A DNA stretch of 64,000 nt from Clytia hemisphaerica. Taxonomy: Eukaryota; Cnidaria; Hydrozoa; Leptothecata; Clytiidae. A program made the translations under genes and the position numbers. Below, piece after piece: positions 20,346-32,435 of this stretch. The stretch is from contig CACVBU010000050.1 of the NCBI GenBank assembly GCA_902728285.1, positions 2,795,451 to 2,859,450 of the forward strand, given 5' to 3'. Under the pieces are notes generated by a model. It saw only the letters and a program-made list of their open reading frames with translations. It was not told the DNA's origin and did not search any database. Each line of letters opens with the position of its first letter. Position 1 is the stretch's first letter.

Positions 20346-23300
20346 CCGACAAAATCAAAACAAATGTTGATAAATTGCAGAATGGATTGGAAACGGAAGA
20401 TCCTATTGTGACATTACGTTACGCATTTTAGCCTGAAAGCATGGGCAGTTTGAGCTCTGACCGTCTCTTTCGAAGAATCCTTTTTTCTTTTACCTTCACC
20501 TTGAGAGGTAGAAACAAAAGTTAAAATTCATTGGTTTGGCTAAATAAATTATTACAGTGTGTTGTTGTCTTGGGGGTGTTTCAATGATTGAGCAAATCAA
20601 TTTATGGCTTGGTTTCTGTTTGTTGAAATACCATTAATCTGAAGTACGGTAAGTGTGTTTTTAGTTAGTTCTAATTCATTCTGTCTTTGAAATGAGTTTC
20701 TAGCAGGGTCCAAGCAAAAAAATACGAAAAGAGGCAGGATTGGAGGTCAACATATTGTTATTGATATGATAAATTTAAGATTTAATCCGTAGCAAAAACT
20801 GTAAATTGTTTCAAATTACTGACTTAAATCCTGAGAAAGTTCCGGTGTTTGGAAGGTGGTTGGTTGCTGTCACCCAATCCTAAATTTAGGGAGGTAGGTC
20901 TGATGGTCTATCTTGAAGATTATAAAATTTTGAACAAGAATTTTTACAATTTACAATCGTTAAATTTAAGATGAAAAAGCTTCTTCAAAAGTAGTTCCTC
21001 CCAAAATAATACCTTTAAAGGAACCTTTTTTGGTGACCACTAACTTGACGAACGAACTAATCTAAGATTTTTTAATATCGGCGAGAACTAATTTTGGTCA
21101 AACAGGAATTTTTTTATATTTTAGCGAATCAAAGATTTTCTAATTTTGGTTAAAACTTATTTTGGCGAATGGGCCATTCCAGAAAATTTTTGTTACCCCC
21201 CGTCGGAAATTCCGATAAAAATCCATGTAATTTTCCAAAATGCATCGAAAATTTCACTCTTTTTTGCCTTTGAGTTTAGAGCAGTTGAATTGAATTGAAT
21301 TGATGGTACTAATTGGACTGTTAGTTATTCCCAAAGATTTTCCAACAAAATTATTCACAAGTAACATAATCTGACATAATGAAAAATTATAACTAATTGA
21401 ACTGGACTAATACATGAATGGTCTCAAAAATAAACACTCCCATCCTGCTCAACTTGCATGAAAAATTTACAATTATAATCTGTAATGAAACTTAAACAAA
21501 CAAAACTTCCAGTTTGAGTTGAATCTTAGAAAATAAAACTTTGAAAATGGTTCAGGTCAAGTAGATCTAGACTTTACACGATTTAAAAAATTAGAAAACT
21601 TATTTTACCAGCTATTATGCAAAATTTTTTTAAGAAAAAAATTCAAGAAAAAAATATATTAACCAATAAGAATAAGAATGGTAAGTTTTTCTTTGAGATT
21701 CACGAAATTTAAGAACGAACATTACGATGCATCTTAATCTATAAAATATCACGGATACCAAACCTGATTAAAGAAAGTCAATTAAATTTATATAAATAAG
21801 ATTCAAACTATACTTGAAATTTCCAAATAAACCTCGTCACTTGTACGATTTGCATTAACCTTTCAAAAATAAAGTGGATTTTAAGCAGTTGACAAGTCGA
21901 AGGCAATAGGCTTATAACATCTTAATTCTTCAAAAGGGGTATATTATTACTTCTTTTTAAAACTTTACACCTATTTCTAGAAAACCCAGTAATATAAAAT
22001 TATTCTTGTAAAAAGTGTGTACTTTAATTAGATCAATTTTTTGCAAGATGGACTTTTTTATCAGATTGAAGAACAAATGCATTTTCAGTTTTTTTTTGTT
22101 TTTTTTTGGACCCACTAAAGTCTTGCAAAAAGTATCAGATCAAAGTACAGTCTAGGGATTTGAGGCTGGTGGCAGTTTGATGTGCTTTCGGTACTGTCTC
22201 ATTTTCTCACCAAGCTTTGAGGCAACATGCCCTTTGTCTCAATCACAATAAGGGCCGCGAATCTTTTTTCCGCAGGTTTTGGGGACAATACCTCAAAAGC
22301 CATTGCAAAATCAAATATTACATTATCTAAACCCTTCTGACACCAAAACTGTTTCTAGTTTTATTGACTAAGTGTTCAAAAAGGAAGATTTACCTTCTCA
22401 AGGACAATACACATGTTTTTTACTTTTAAAACCATCCATTTTGTCCATTTAGTAAAAAATCAATTGTAAAAGGGGTTACGCACGATACGAAAATCTCGTG
22501 TTCGCAAGCGAAAGGTTTTTTACACTACATACCGTAGGATTGTTAAACTTCCTTATTCTCAGCGAAACTTTCCGATTGCTAGTGTAAAAGAAAAGGACCA
22601 AAACGCCACAAAAGTAGATTTAACACTGATTTTAGCCGGAGACGCCTAGAAGCAAAAAGATCCCGGAGACGGGGCAGGTATGTTTTCCCGGGAATGAAAA
22701 AGTTAGCCATTTTATGATACAATTTTAAAAAGCTGTACCCAGCCGATTGTGTGATGCGTGATCGGGAAATAATTCGAGGCATTTGGGCTATTTTCGCGAT
22801 ATTTGCATGGTGAACAAACCTTTTTTGGAAATTTTAATGATCGTCACGAGAGCAAGGAAAATTTCTATTAATGCATTTTAAACATGTACAAACTCTGGTG
22901 AACCAAAAGAAAGTTTATATTCTATTTTCAAAACAAACTGCTTTTTTGAAGGTTTTTTAACTCAAATATCTTAAAATTTCAACCTAAAATACTTTTTCTC
23001 TTTTCTCGTTTTCTTAAATCAGGAGGTAATGTATATCTACAAAAATTGATCTTGTTCATCAAAAATTGAGAATATTTTACAATAAGAAAACCAAAGGAAA
23101 ATTTATCTTTTCAAAATAGATGAAATATTTTGCATATACTTTCATATATAAAATATTGGAAAAAAGGTTTAATATATAAAATATTGAGAAAAGGTAAAAT
23201 ATAAAAAATATTGAAAAAAAAGTAAAAAATTATAGCATCCAAAAGTTATATTTTTTGAAATGCATGTCAAAAAGTAAAAAAACTTTCAAAACAGGGAAAC

Positions 23301-24185
23301 AATTTCATAATTTCAAACATACACTTTTTTAATATAAGAACAATTTTATAAGAACAACGAGGCTCAAAATCGCCAAAAATAAGAACAATTTAAGAAAAAT
23401 GCTGAGCCTGAAACTACTCAATTTCAATCAATTTAGGGGTCAAAGTAATAAAAATTGGGTATGATTCCTAAAGTACCTGACTTACATCCTATTAATAAGA
23501 ACATGATAGAAGCTCAAAGTGCAAAAAAAAAAAAGAAGAGTCGAGGCTCAGAAAAATTTTACTGGTTCTTGTATAAAAAAAGTATAATGCAAAAGAAGAA
23601 AAAAAAATCTCATATATACAGTACTGGGAAACATTTTCAAAATCTGAAAGAACTCCGAAAGGAAAAAATTCCCCTAGCAGAAGGCATTGTGTAATTTTCA
23701 AAAGCATGCTGCAAATGCAAAAAATGTCACATAATTGGCAATCATAATTTCCAAAATTTCCAAAAAGAAAAAAAGTCTTCATGCCAGGATATTGCTTGAA
23801 AAACTTTTCAATTGAGGCAAAAATAAAAAAATTGTAGCGTTTCTGGAAAAATAATAATTTTCTGATCTGGCCACAGACTATGGGTTCATCTATACAGTAT
23901 AGTTCATTATAAAAAAAATCAAGTTGGAGCATTTAAGCTAAAGTAGTTTGGTTAGATATACATAAGTATATTCAGGGCTTACTTTATACTGCTTGTACAT
24001 AAAAGTTATTGTTAAAGTTCTATTTCAATGATCTTATATATTACTGAAGTCATAAAAAAAATCAAATAAAATTTTTTTTCTGGCCGGCCGCATCAAAGCT
24101 TTTTTCCTTCACCCGCATTCCGAAAACACTACATTTTTTTTTATTTTTGCCTGACAGCAAAATTTTTCTACATTTTTTAAATGCA
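20346..24185. other. Long non-coding interval
   Basis: No gene recognised in 3.8 kb. Notable items: gttgttgtcttgggggtgtt with following sequence at 20562-20615 resembles 27318-27385; aattttggcgagaact-type words lie at 21070-21180; AT-rich near-tandem units (tataaaatattgaaaaa) lie at 23145-23230; A-rich runs are common at 23520-23620. ATG frames here (up to about 145 codons on the minus strand at 23492-23932) are Phe/Lys-rich and look like chance. Confidence 0.45.
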
Positions 24186-24718
24186 TGTGGAAGAAAATGT
24201 CAAGTTAAAGACAAACATTTTCCACATTTTAAACGCACGGGGAAAAAAATGTCCAAGTTCACAGCAAAAACTTCCACATTTTAAAAGCATGTGAAAGAAA
24301 ATGTCCAAATTCACAGCAAAAATTTCCACGTTTTAATTTTAAACGCACGTGGAAGAAAATATCCAAATTCACAACCAAAAGTTTTCCACGTTTTAAGCGC
24401 ACTTGAAGGAAAATGTTCAAATCCACAACCAAAGGTTTTCCACGTTTAAAATGCACGCGGAAGAAAATGTCCAAATTCACAGCAAAAGTTTCCACGTTTT
24501 AAAAAGCACACGTGCAAGAAAATGTCCAAACTCACAACCAAAAGATTTCCACGTTTTAAACGCATGTGGAAGAAAATGTCCAAGTTCATAACCAAAAGTT
24601 TTCCACGTTTAAAATGCACGTAGAAGAAAATATCCAAATTCACAGCAAAAATTTCCACGTTTTAAACGCACGTGACGCAAGAAAATGTCCAAATTCACAA
24701 CCAAAAGTTTTCCACGTT
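24186..24718. repeat. Minisatellite, about 54-bp unit with embedded hairpin
   Basis: About ten units of (g)aagaaaatgtccaaattcac followed by a(a/g)c(c)aaaagttttccacgtttt and aaacgcacgtgg. At each junction ttccacgt and acgtggaa face each other across about 9 bp, so each unit can form a hairpin. The array stays open on both strands for many units, giving repetitive frames that are not convincing genes. Confidence 0.85.
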
Positions 24719-25228
24719 GCATTTTTAAAACATCAATCATCAATCAGTAAATTTTGCTCTGGTGTCTGGGTTTAAATTTTTACATTAAAGCTAACTAGTT
24801 CATATCCAACCACAACCATTTCCTTGGGTACCGCATCTACCAGCTGACCATCATAAAAAAGTAAGTTAAAACTTTTTTGATGTCGCAAGTATTTAATTTT
24901 TCAAATATAGCATGGTCAGATTTATCCACAAATATTCAGTCAACTGCCTTGTTAGAATTTGTGTAAATATACGGGCAAAATTGAAGTTAGTTTGTTGTGA
25001 AAGTTGATAAAATATCGACTGGATAAAATATCCTGTTTTTCAAGAAGAAATTGCATCAATCTCTCATGCCATTAACCAAACGAAACATCAAATTCAGGAT
25101 GGAATAATAAGAAAACTTCATCATCAACCATTTCTTATAACAATCACACAAAAATCATGATCCAATTCAACTCATTGAAGCATAAAAACCAAAGAAAAAG
25201 AACGAAAGAGCGGTAGCAACCAGTTGTT
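24719..25228. other. Non-coding interval
   Basis: No gene, RNA or organised repeat recognised. Confidence 0.4.
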
Positions 25229-25316
25229 TATTTTTGCCGCCATCTTTGTTTTGACTGTTAAAAGGCAGTATGGTCCGATCAACAATACGCTTCCGAACCG
25301 AGCGACGTTTCCCGAT
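25229..25316. repeat. Core shared with the foldback element
   Basis: Eighty-eight bases (tttgccgccatctttgtttt, then aaaggcagtatggtccgatc, then ttccgaaccgagcgacgttt) match 5098-5184 at high identity. The flanks do not continue the match, so only the middle of the 4779-5547 element is present. Confidence 0.65.
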
Positions 25317-28300
25317 CGAGAAGGATAGTTATATTTTCAAGCGACGTTTCTCGAAGAAATGACGTATTCATCGTCGTATGAAAAACATCCTACTGTTTTT
25401 CACGCCGGAGCTTGATTTGGAAAAAATCCATTACGTAATGCTTCCAACAGACAGTCGGGTACAGGCGATAATTCTCGATATTGGGACTTAAGACAGTTGC
25501 ACACGACGACGAAAGTCTGAATGGAAACGAGGCTGAAAAAGGGTAAAAATCGATTTTATCACTCCGCATATCAGCTTTTTTCCCGCGCTTTTGCCAAAAG
25601 AATCGCACTCGCTCGCTGCGCTCGCTCGTGCGTAAAAATCATGTTTTTTGACTTTCGCATGACAAAATCTAAGCCGAATCCTTGCATGTTTGGTACCGAC
25701 GGAAAGCACAGGGAATTCCCCATCAGACCCTGTTTTCGATATTTTAGTTTAGTCTTTTCAAGGGGTACAATAGCCTCGAATCTACCAAAAATTTGTCATT
25801 TTTCCCCTTCAAATAGTCATAAAAATTGACTCGGACAAATTGAACAAAAAGTAAGGTCAGAGGCATATGCACAATTTATCTAGTTTTCCATCGGTTATAC
25901 TTTTAATATACTTTTATTGTGTCCCCATCATGCGAAAGTAAAAAGACAACCCCCTGGTATGACTTGTTTTTATTTACAAAGATCTGCAGACCAGATATGC
26001 GCACGCACAAGTTTAAAGAACAATTTACAGAGCAATTAGAAAGCCTTGCACGATGTCGGTCTTTAATTTCGAACGTCTGGTCTTTTTTTCGAACGTCGAA
26101 CGAAAAGATTCGAAATCTTTGAAAAATAAACAAACTCAGTAGTAGAGGAAGGAGAAAGAGAGTTTTCTGTTTTCTGTCAGAAAAAATGAAACTTTAGAAA
26201 GTCTGATAGTGTCTCAGCTTTTCATAGAAATTTATCAGAAGTTTTTGGGCTTCAAGTGGAATCTTGGAATGTAACTTCAGTAGTCTTTTTACAAGTATTG
26301 AATATTTTATACTCGTTTAACACCTCTTCAAGCGATGGTTTTCTAATCCAGCAGTAGCAGCACTCAACAGTGAGACATCATGCAAAGCAGAAGACTTTGG
26401 TATTTTTCTATGACACAGGGTTCTTCAAAAAGGTTTGTCACACATTATTTATTGGAATTTTTAAGCTGTATTAAGAGTGATTCTTATTATTTACACAATC
26501 TTTGGGGTACTTAGCTAGCCGTAGCTTTGTAGGTTTTGGTGGAAGGGGGAGTTTTTTCTGACAAAGGATAGATAGGGAGATTGACTAACACTTGGTGACT
26601 ATCTGGTCAAACCCCTATGAAAGCAAATTTCTTAAACTTCGTTCAACTGCAGATAAATACAATAGGGTCAAACAGTCATTTTTCTACAAAGGCATCTGAA
26701 GCAGTCTGAAGAGTGAATTGCTTTGATTCTGTTTATAGCTCCAGATTAAAAGCACAGATATACTAGCAAGAATACATAAAAAATTGATTTAGGTTTGACT
26801 ACTGTTGTCTCTATGTTTTTGACCAAGAGGACTAGAAAGAAGGCAGCAAGGTAAAGTTTTTTACCTTTGAGAAATGGAGAAGGATTATTTTTTAGCTAGA
26901 AGTATTTTTCAAAAAGATTTTGGAAATCGTTCGGAGATTTACCAAAATCTGAGTGTGGCCTTACGTGAACCTTACGTGGCTATATGATTCTACGTGAATT
27001 TATTTTAGTAAAACAATCCACGGTTTTTTCAAAAATATTTCAAAAACTCGAGCGAAAAAAAGATGTTTTAAACCCCTTATTTTCATTGAGGTTGAAATCA
27101 AACCCAGACTCAAGGTTAAACTCTTCCTTGAGCTGTGCAAAAACGATCCGGACACGTGCCTCGTTCAATTTCAAAAGCCCATAACCTCCGCCTATATTGC
27201 CAGTTTTAATTCATAAGGATGGAATTCGGTTTTCATTAATGCTAAGCCACGCAAAGCTATGTTCTCAACTTCAGTGCTCTTCAACTCTTCACTTCGGTTG
27301 TTCCTCACCAATCGGGGGGTGTTGTCTTGGGTGTGTATTGCTGATTGAGCAAATCGATTTGTTGCTTGGGTGTTGTCTTGGGGGTTCAAAGATGAATGAT
27401 GAATTTTCGACCAAGATTATTTGAAAATATTACTTAAAGCCTAATTACCTTCCTTGATTAATGAAAATGTTATTTTAATTTTACCGACCGACTCATATTT
27501 TGCTAACGATCTGCCCGTAGAACAACAAATTAAATTGGTCTCGCCTAAGTCACACTAATTTCCAGACAGTTGTATTAAATCTCTTTTTGATTTTTAGGGC
27601 AGAATAAGAATAATGCCTTCCTGTGGTATCTCATGTGGCGAATTTTGAATGGCCTTCACGAGAAAATAGAATATAGCTTCATGATTGCTGGGCATACAAA
27701 GTTCAGCTGTGACAGGTTCTACATACTTTTCTATTCTAAATTCCTCGAAGATATTTTTTGAGATAGGGGTTTAAGCTGGGTTACCTTGCAACTTTTGGAA
27801 GAATATAATCCGGAGAGCATATTCATCACCAGCACCTCCAATTTATGAGTATCTCTGTACGAGTTGAGGACAAAAAAATCACAAAACTGTTACAAGTTTT
27901 CCTAACTTTAATTTAACCTCGTTTTTCGGCTGACTCTTCTAATTTTGATGATGTCAGTATTCAAAAGTCTTGAGGTAACTTTTTGCTCTCTATAATAATG
28001 CAAAGTAACCCCCTCCTACATTTAAAGCATGTAAGAGTATAAAATTTCCATAGCTTATTATCCTTTTTTATTTCTCGTCTCATGAAGAATCCACCCTATC
28101 CAAATTATTACACGAACGCAATTAAACTCTATTCTACAAACCATAAGATTCTCATTGTTATTTAAGATATATTGTGCGTATACCTATCATAATCATACAA
28201 CAGTATATATAATATAAGTGTTTATACGATATCATGAAGCCACCATTTGCAATTTTTGTAGTGTCAAAAAATTAAAAGTCTCTACTGTACAGTATCGAAT

Positions 28301-28477
28301 TTTCTAATTTTATTTAACCATTCAAGGTGTTTTGGCAGCTTCAAGAAGAAGTTGAGGAAAACGTATGTTTCATCCCTGTGCGAAATTGCCGATGTCTGTG
28401 ATGGCACCAAGTGTAACTTTGCCGTCCTTGTCGGAAATCACAACAAGGACATGACCGTAAAAATCTGGGTTTTTTAG
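25317..28477. other. Mostly non-coding interval
   Basis: A GC-richer patch at 25490-25740 contains a 102-codon ATG frame (25521-25829) with a ctcgctcgctgcgctcgctcg palindromic stretch; not recognised and judged non-coding. A repeat shared with 20562-20615 lies at 27318-27385. At 28330-28460 there is a protein-like frame (SSLCEIADVCDG, then NFAVLVGNHNKDMTVKIW) and a strong GTATGT donor at about 28361; this may be an upstream exon of the gene at 28478-31112, but phase could not be matched. Confidence 0.35.
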
Positions 28478-31112
28478 AAAGCGTCAACTACCAGTTGTAA
28501 CAGCAGAGCTACAAGATATTGTGGTACCAAAGGGGTTTACAAAAGCACGAGCAGAATATCTTCGGAAAGAAATAGGTCAATTTTGTAAACATGGCACTGA
28601 AGATTTGGTTGCTCCTTTAACTTGGATTGAGATGATTATACTGCTTTTTATATTTTATTTTTAGTGTTGAAACAGTTTCATGCTGTATATAGTTCCTTTC
28701 CATAGCATAGCATTGCATTGTCCAATTTCCAAACTGGAATCCATCATCAGTTCATTCTTTGTTATTAACTCTTAAAATGAAGAAAAGCAGTGTAAAAATA
28801 CTCATAGGGTAGTGGTACTGTTAATCCAGCCATCTTTCCCCACAAGCCATAACACATAAAAACTCCCTTTTCATTAAGTTTATTTAGGTTTGTGATTTCA
28901 AATTTTAAATTTTATGACTCAATTCCAGGTTTCTAGATAAACAGACAAAAGAAAGGACATAAGAATTCTTTAGATCAGAAAAAATTTATCTTCTCTCCTA
29001 TTCTAAAATAAAGATCCAATAAGTAGCTTTTTGTTAAATTCTTTTTGAATTCCTGCTTGAAAACAATTAGTGTTTTCTTAAAGTAATTTATGATATAATC
29101 GTAAACATATACATGGTGAACACATTTATATTTACTGATTATATCATTTATATTGAATGAACTTGTTATCTTTCACCATTTTGCTACATTTTTGGTGTCA
29201 AAAATTGTAAAATAATATTTTGTAACAGCACTGATAAGCTGTGATGACTACTTTAGATGTACTAACTTTCGCAAGCAGAAACTTTTGTGAGGTGAAAAAA
29301 ATGTAAAAATTACAATATTTACTTTTTTGATTTGGTGGCCAAAATTTCCAAAAATCACGAAAGTTTGTATGCCTAGAAGTCTTCTAGCTAATTGGGTGAT
29401 TTGTATATATTCGCTTAACTTTCTGAGTTTCTGACAAATTTTATTGACTACACTGTACTAACACATAAATTGGAGAACTTTATTGACTACACTGTACTAA
29501 CACATAAGCTGGAGAACTTTATTTTGTTTCACTAAGAATTTTAAGGCAGCAATCACAAATATCTTTGTTTCGCGTCCCCCAAACGACTCTTGAAAATTGA
29601 GTCGGAGAGTCAGTAAATTTGTCGGACATTTGGTGTCAATGTCGATTCCTTTGCTCAAAAATTTTATTATTGCCAATTTTTGTGAGCAATTTCTAGCGCA
29701 TTTGAAGCATTCTAACTTTGTTTATCATTAGCTACATGCAGCATTTTGTGTCAAAGGTCACAGTGTTCAAAGGTTATAATTTGAAACCACGAAAAACACG
29801 CAGACGTTTTGGCTGGCTGGCTATCGAACATTTTTCTTCCGCCTCACAGACCAATTTTATAAACCCGAAAAACTTTCTGCACTACCGACCAACTCACTTT
29901 TTAGAACCAACAAGGATGCGACATGAAGATATTTTTGATTGCCACCTCTAACTGTAAGAACCCAGTTAAAACTCTGTATTTTAAGCTAAAAAATCACCAA
30001 GAGTTTTTCACAATTGCTTTGACCGAAATTTTGTTTTGTTTGTGTCACCACCCGCCTTCCAGAAAAATAACCACAAATTGCTTCATAAATAAAAAATCAG
30101 ACAACTTTACCAACCAACCGACTCTTTCTTTTGTTATATATTTTTATTCCAATTGCAAGAAACCTCAAAGAAGAGACTTAATTGATGTTCCTTCACTGTA
30201 CATCGCAGCGCGACATTAAATGTATCAATTTGGGAATCGTTCTCTATAGAAAAATCCCTAGAAACCGAAAAAAGAATAGCGCCTTTGTTAGTAATCCTTT
30301 CAAGAGTGATAAAAATCCTTTGTTATAACAATAGCTAGTTGTTACATAACTTGGGTTTTTGTCTGACGAGATGGTATAAAATCAACTACATTAAGGTATT
30401 CAAGGGAGGTCATTTAACATCCTTCTCAATCCATTTTAGTTCGCCACTGTCTGGACTTGCTTTCTGATCATTTTCGATGACGTTGAGTTCAGTGGGGCTA
30501 GAAGTAATTTTCATCAAAATGTCATAACTAAAAAGGGGCTGCATGGAGGGGCTTCATTCGGGAGGCTTTTTCTTTCCTCCTGTTCTTAAACTAAACTCGT
30601 TTTTATTTCAGATTCAAGTCATCAATTGGAATTGAATAAAAAAGGTAAATCTAATTTTCATCGACTATTACAGTAGCTCAAATTTAGCTTTTCTTATTTC
30701 CGACCCTTTAACTTTATTTTCAAAATATTGAAAAAACCCTCCATTTAATTACGACCCCCTTATCTTATTTATCTTCTCCTGGAGTACCTACTCCTTTAGC
30801 TTATTGTTACCCCCCTCCACTACAATCAAGCACCAAAGAATACTATTTGTGGATGTAACTATTTTGTAACATTTGTGATATATAACACTAATCAGACTAG
30901 ATTAATATCCTGTAATATCTTTTGATTTTTCAGAAAGTGAAAAACACAAACGTTCTGAGAATTGGCAAGTTGTGGAAAATCACCTAAAAAAGCTGTACAT
31001 CAGTGGTACCCTGGATCAATGGGTAAAGGAATCGAATGATAAAACAGATAATATTTTACCAACAATTGTTGGAACGAAGAGGGGAAAGGAATATGCGTTG
31101 ACTATTACATGA
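28478..31112 (+). CDS. Unknown three-exon gene fragment (28478-28584, 30612-30644, 30934-31112)
   Basis: Three segments join in a single frame. Exon 1 (107 nt) follows tctgggttttttag and ends before GTAAAC. Exon 2 (33 nt) follows ttttatttcag and ends before GTAAAT. Exon 3 (179 nt) follows tttgatttttcag and ends with TGA at 31110-31112. Phases are 2/1, 1/1 and 1/stop, so all joins are compatible. The encoded 106-residue C-terminus is charged and hydrophilic (ARAEYLRKEIGQF; NWQVVENHLKKLYISG; IVGTKRGKEYALTIT). No known domain is visible. The 5' end is not identified. A weaker donor (gtcaat, 28576) is an alternative for exon 1. Confidence 0.5.
29440..29517. repeat. Perfect tandem duplication, 39-bp unit
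   Basis: Two adjacent copies of tttattgactacactgtact plus aacacataa(a/g)(t/c)tggagaac, inside the first intron of the three-exon gene model. Confidence 0.8.
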
Positions 31113-31924
31113 AAAGAAGTTTTCTGTTTGAGTCAAGAAGAAGAAAGAAGTTTACAACTGTTTTTCTTTCTCTCTCGAAAGATCGAAAGATAATATTTGT
31201 TAGCTACTTTTGTCCAAAAACCTTGGGGGATTGGCATTTTTACAGATAGGCATCGTTACTTAGGTCTCGTACTTGTTACTTTCATTTAAGCACTCGTTAC
31301 TTCTTGTTACTTCTCGTTACTTCTTGTTCCTCGTTTTAGTAACAACCGGTACACCACCCCTAAAATCTTATATTTTACAGATTAGACCAAAAGAGGGGGT
31401 ACTATGTTTGCTTTTCTGACTGAATATAGATAGATAATTCAAGCAAACTATCATAGATAAAGTCAGAGGATTTTGTCCTTTAATTTTGATCACACACTTC
31501 TTGACCATTTCAGAAGTTTAGTCTTCACAAAAATAAAAAAATTTCTCGAAAGAGTAAAACAAAGTTTCAAATCAAAAAAATAATATTTGAGAAAAGTCAA
31601 AATATTACAAAGGACTATATTTTTTATTGGAAAAGGAACAAAAGTTTGGGAAAAAGTACCCAAAATGCAAAAATAGACACCACCACCCGGCTATGGGTTA
31701 GTACCCTGACTTTGTACCTACCCCCAGGATTTTACGGAATTAATTAATGCGAAATAGCATTAAAGTTGGTAAGAATCGTCCATAATTTTAATGTCAAAAT
31801 TTTTCTCTTAAAAAACAATTTTTTTTTTCATTTTCAAGTTTTGCAGAATTTACTAATTTAATTTAATTCGCATTATCTAAGTCTGCATTAATTTACTCCC
31901 TTCAGGAAATTCACAAATCTGAAG
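31113..31924. other. Non-coding interval
   Basis: Contains a short run of TCGTTACTTCTTGTTACT-type words at 31253-31340. Otherwise no recognised feature. Confidence 0.4.
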
Positions 31925-32435
31925 ACCCGTCATTTCAATTATGGACGGCAAATCTTAAGTGACGGTCCTCTAGCTTAGAAACCTGAAAAACCGTCATTTT
32001 CTCACAGCAAATCTTACTGACGGTTCTCTAGTCGAAAAACCTTAAAATCCGTCATTTTATTATGGCAAATCTTAAGTGACGGTTCTAAAGTCCTAAAACT
32101 TAAAAATCCGTCATTTTCTCACAGCTAATCTTAGTGACGGTTCTCTAGTCCTCAAACATAAAGATCCATCATTTTCTCATAGCTTATTTTAGTGATGGTT
32201 CTCTAGTCCACAAATATAAAAATCCGTCATTTTCTCACAGCAAATCTTAGTGACGGTTCTGTAGTCCACAAACTTAAAGATCCGTCATTTTATTACAGCC
32301 AAATCCTAGTGACGGGTCTCTAGTCCAAAAACATAAAGATCCGTCAATTTATTGCGGAAAATTTTAATGACTATCTCTCAAATCTAAAGATTAGTCATGA
32401 CGGTATTCTAGCTCACAAGTTTCAAGATCCGTTGA
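31925..32435. repeat. Minisatellite, about 58-bp unit with CCGTCA/TGACGG dyad
   Basis: Roughly nine units of (a)tccgtcattttctcacagc followed by aaatcttagtgacggttctc and tagtccacaaacttaaaga. Each unit carries ccgtca and tgacgg facing one another about 25 bp apart. Units at the 3' end are most diverged. Confidence 0.85.

Noticed and set aside
23492-23932. 146-codon minus-strand frame rich in Phe, Leu and Cys
   Set aside because: Opposite an A-rich tract, so the Phe-rich composition is expected from poly-T. No motif, and overlapped by a plus-strand frame.
24259-24775. Overlapping repetitive frames on both strands (for example MEENVQIHSKSFHVLK-like peptides)
   Set aside because: They are read-through of a tandem repeat whose unit length happens to avoid stops. 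There is no start context, domain or exon signal.
25521-25829. 102-codon ATG frame in a GC-richer patch
   Set aside because: Basic, low-information peptide with no splice signals, overlapped by frames on the other strand. Probably chance in a repeat-derived patch.
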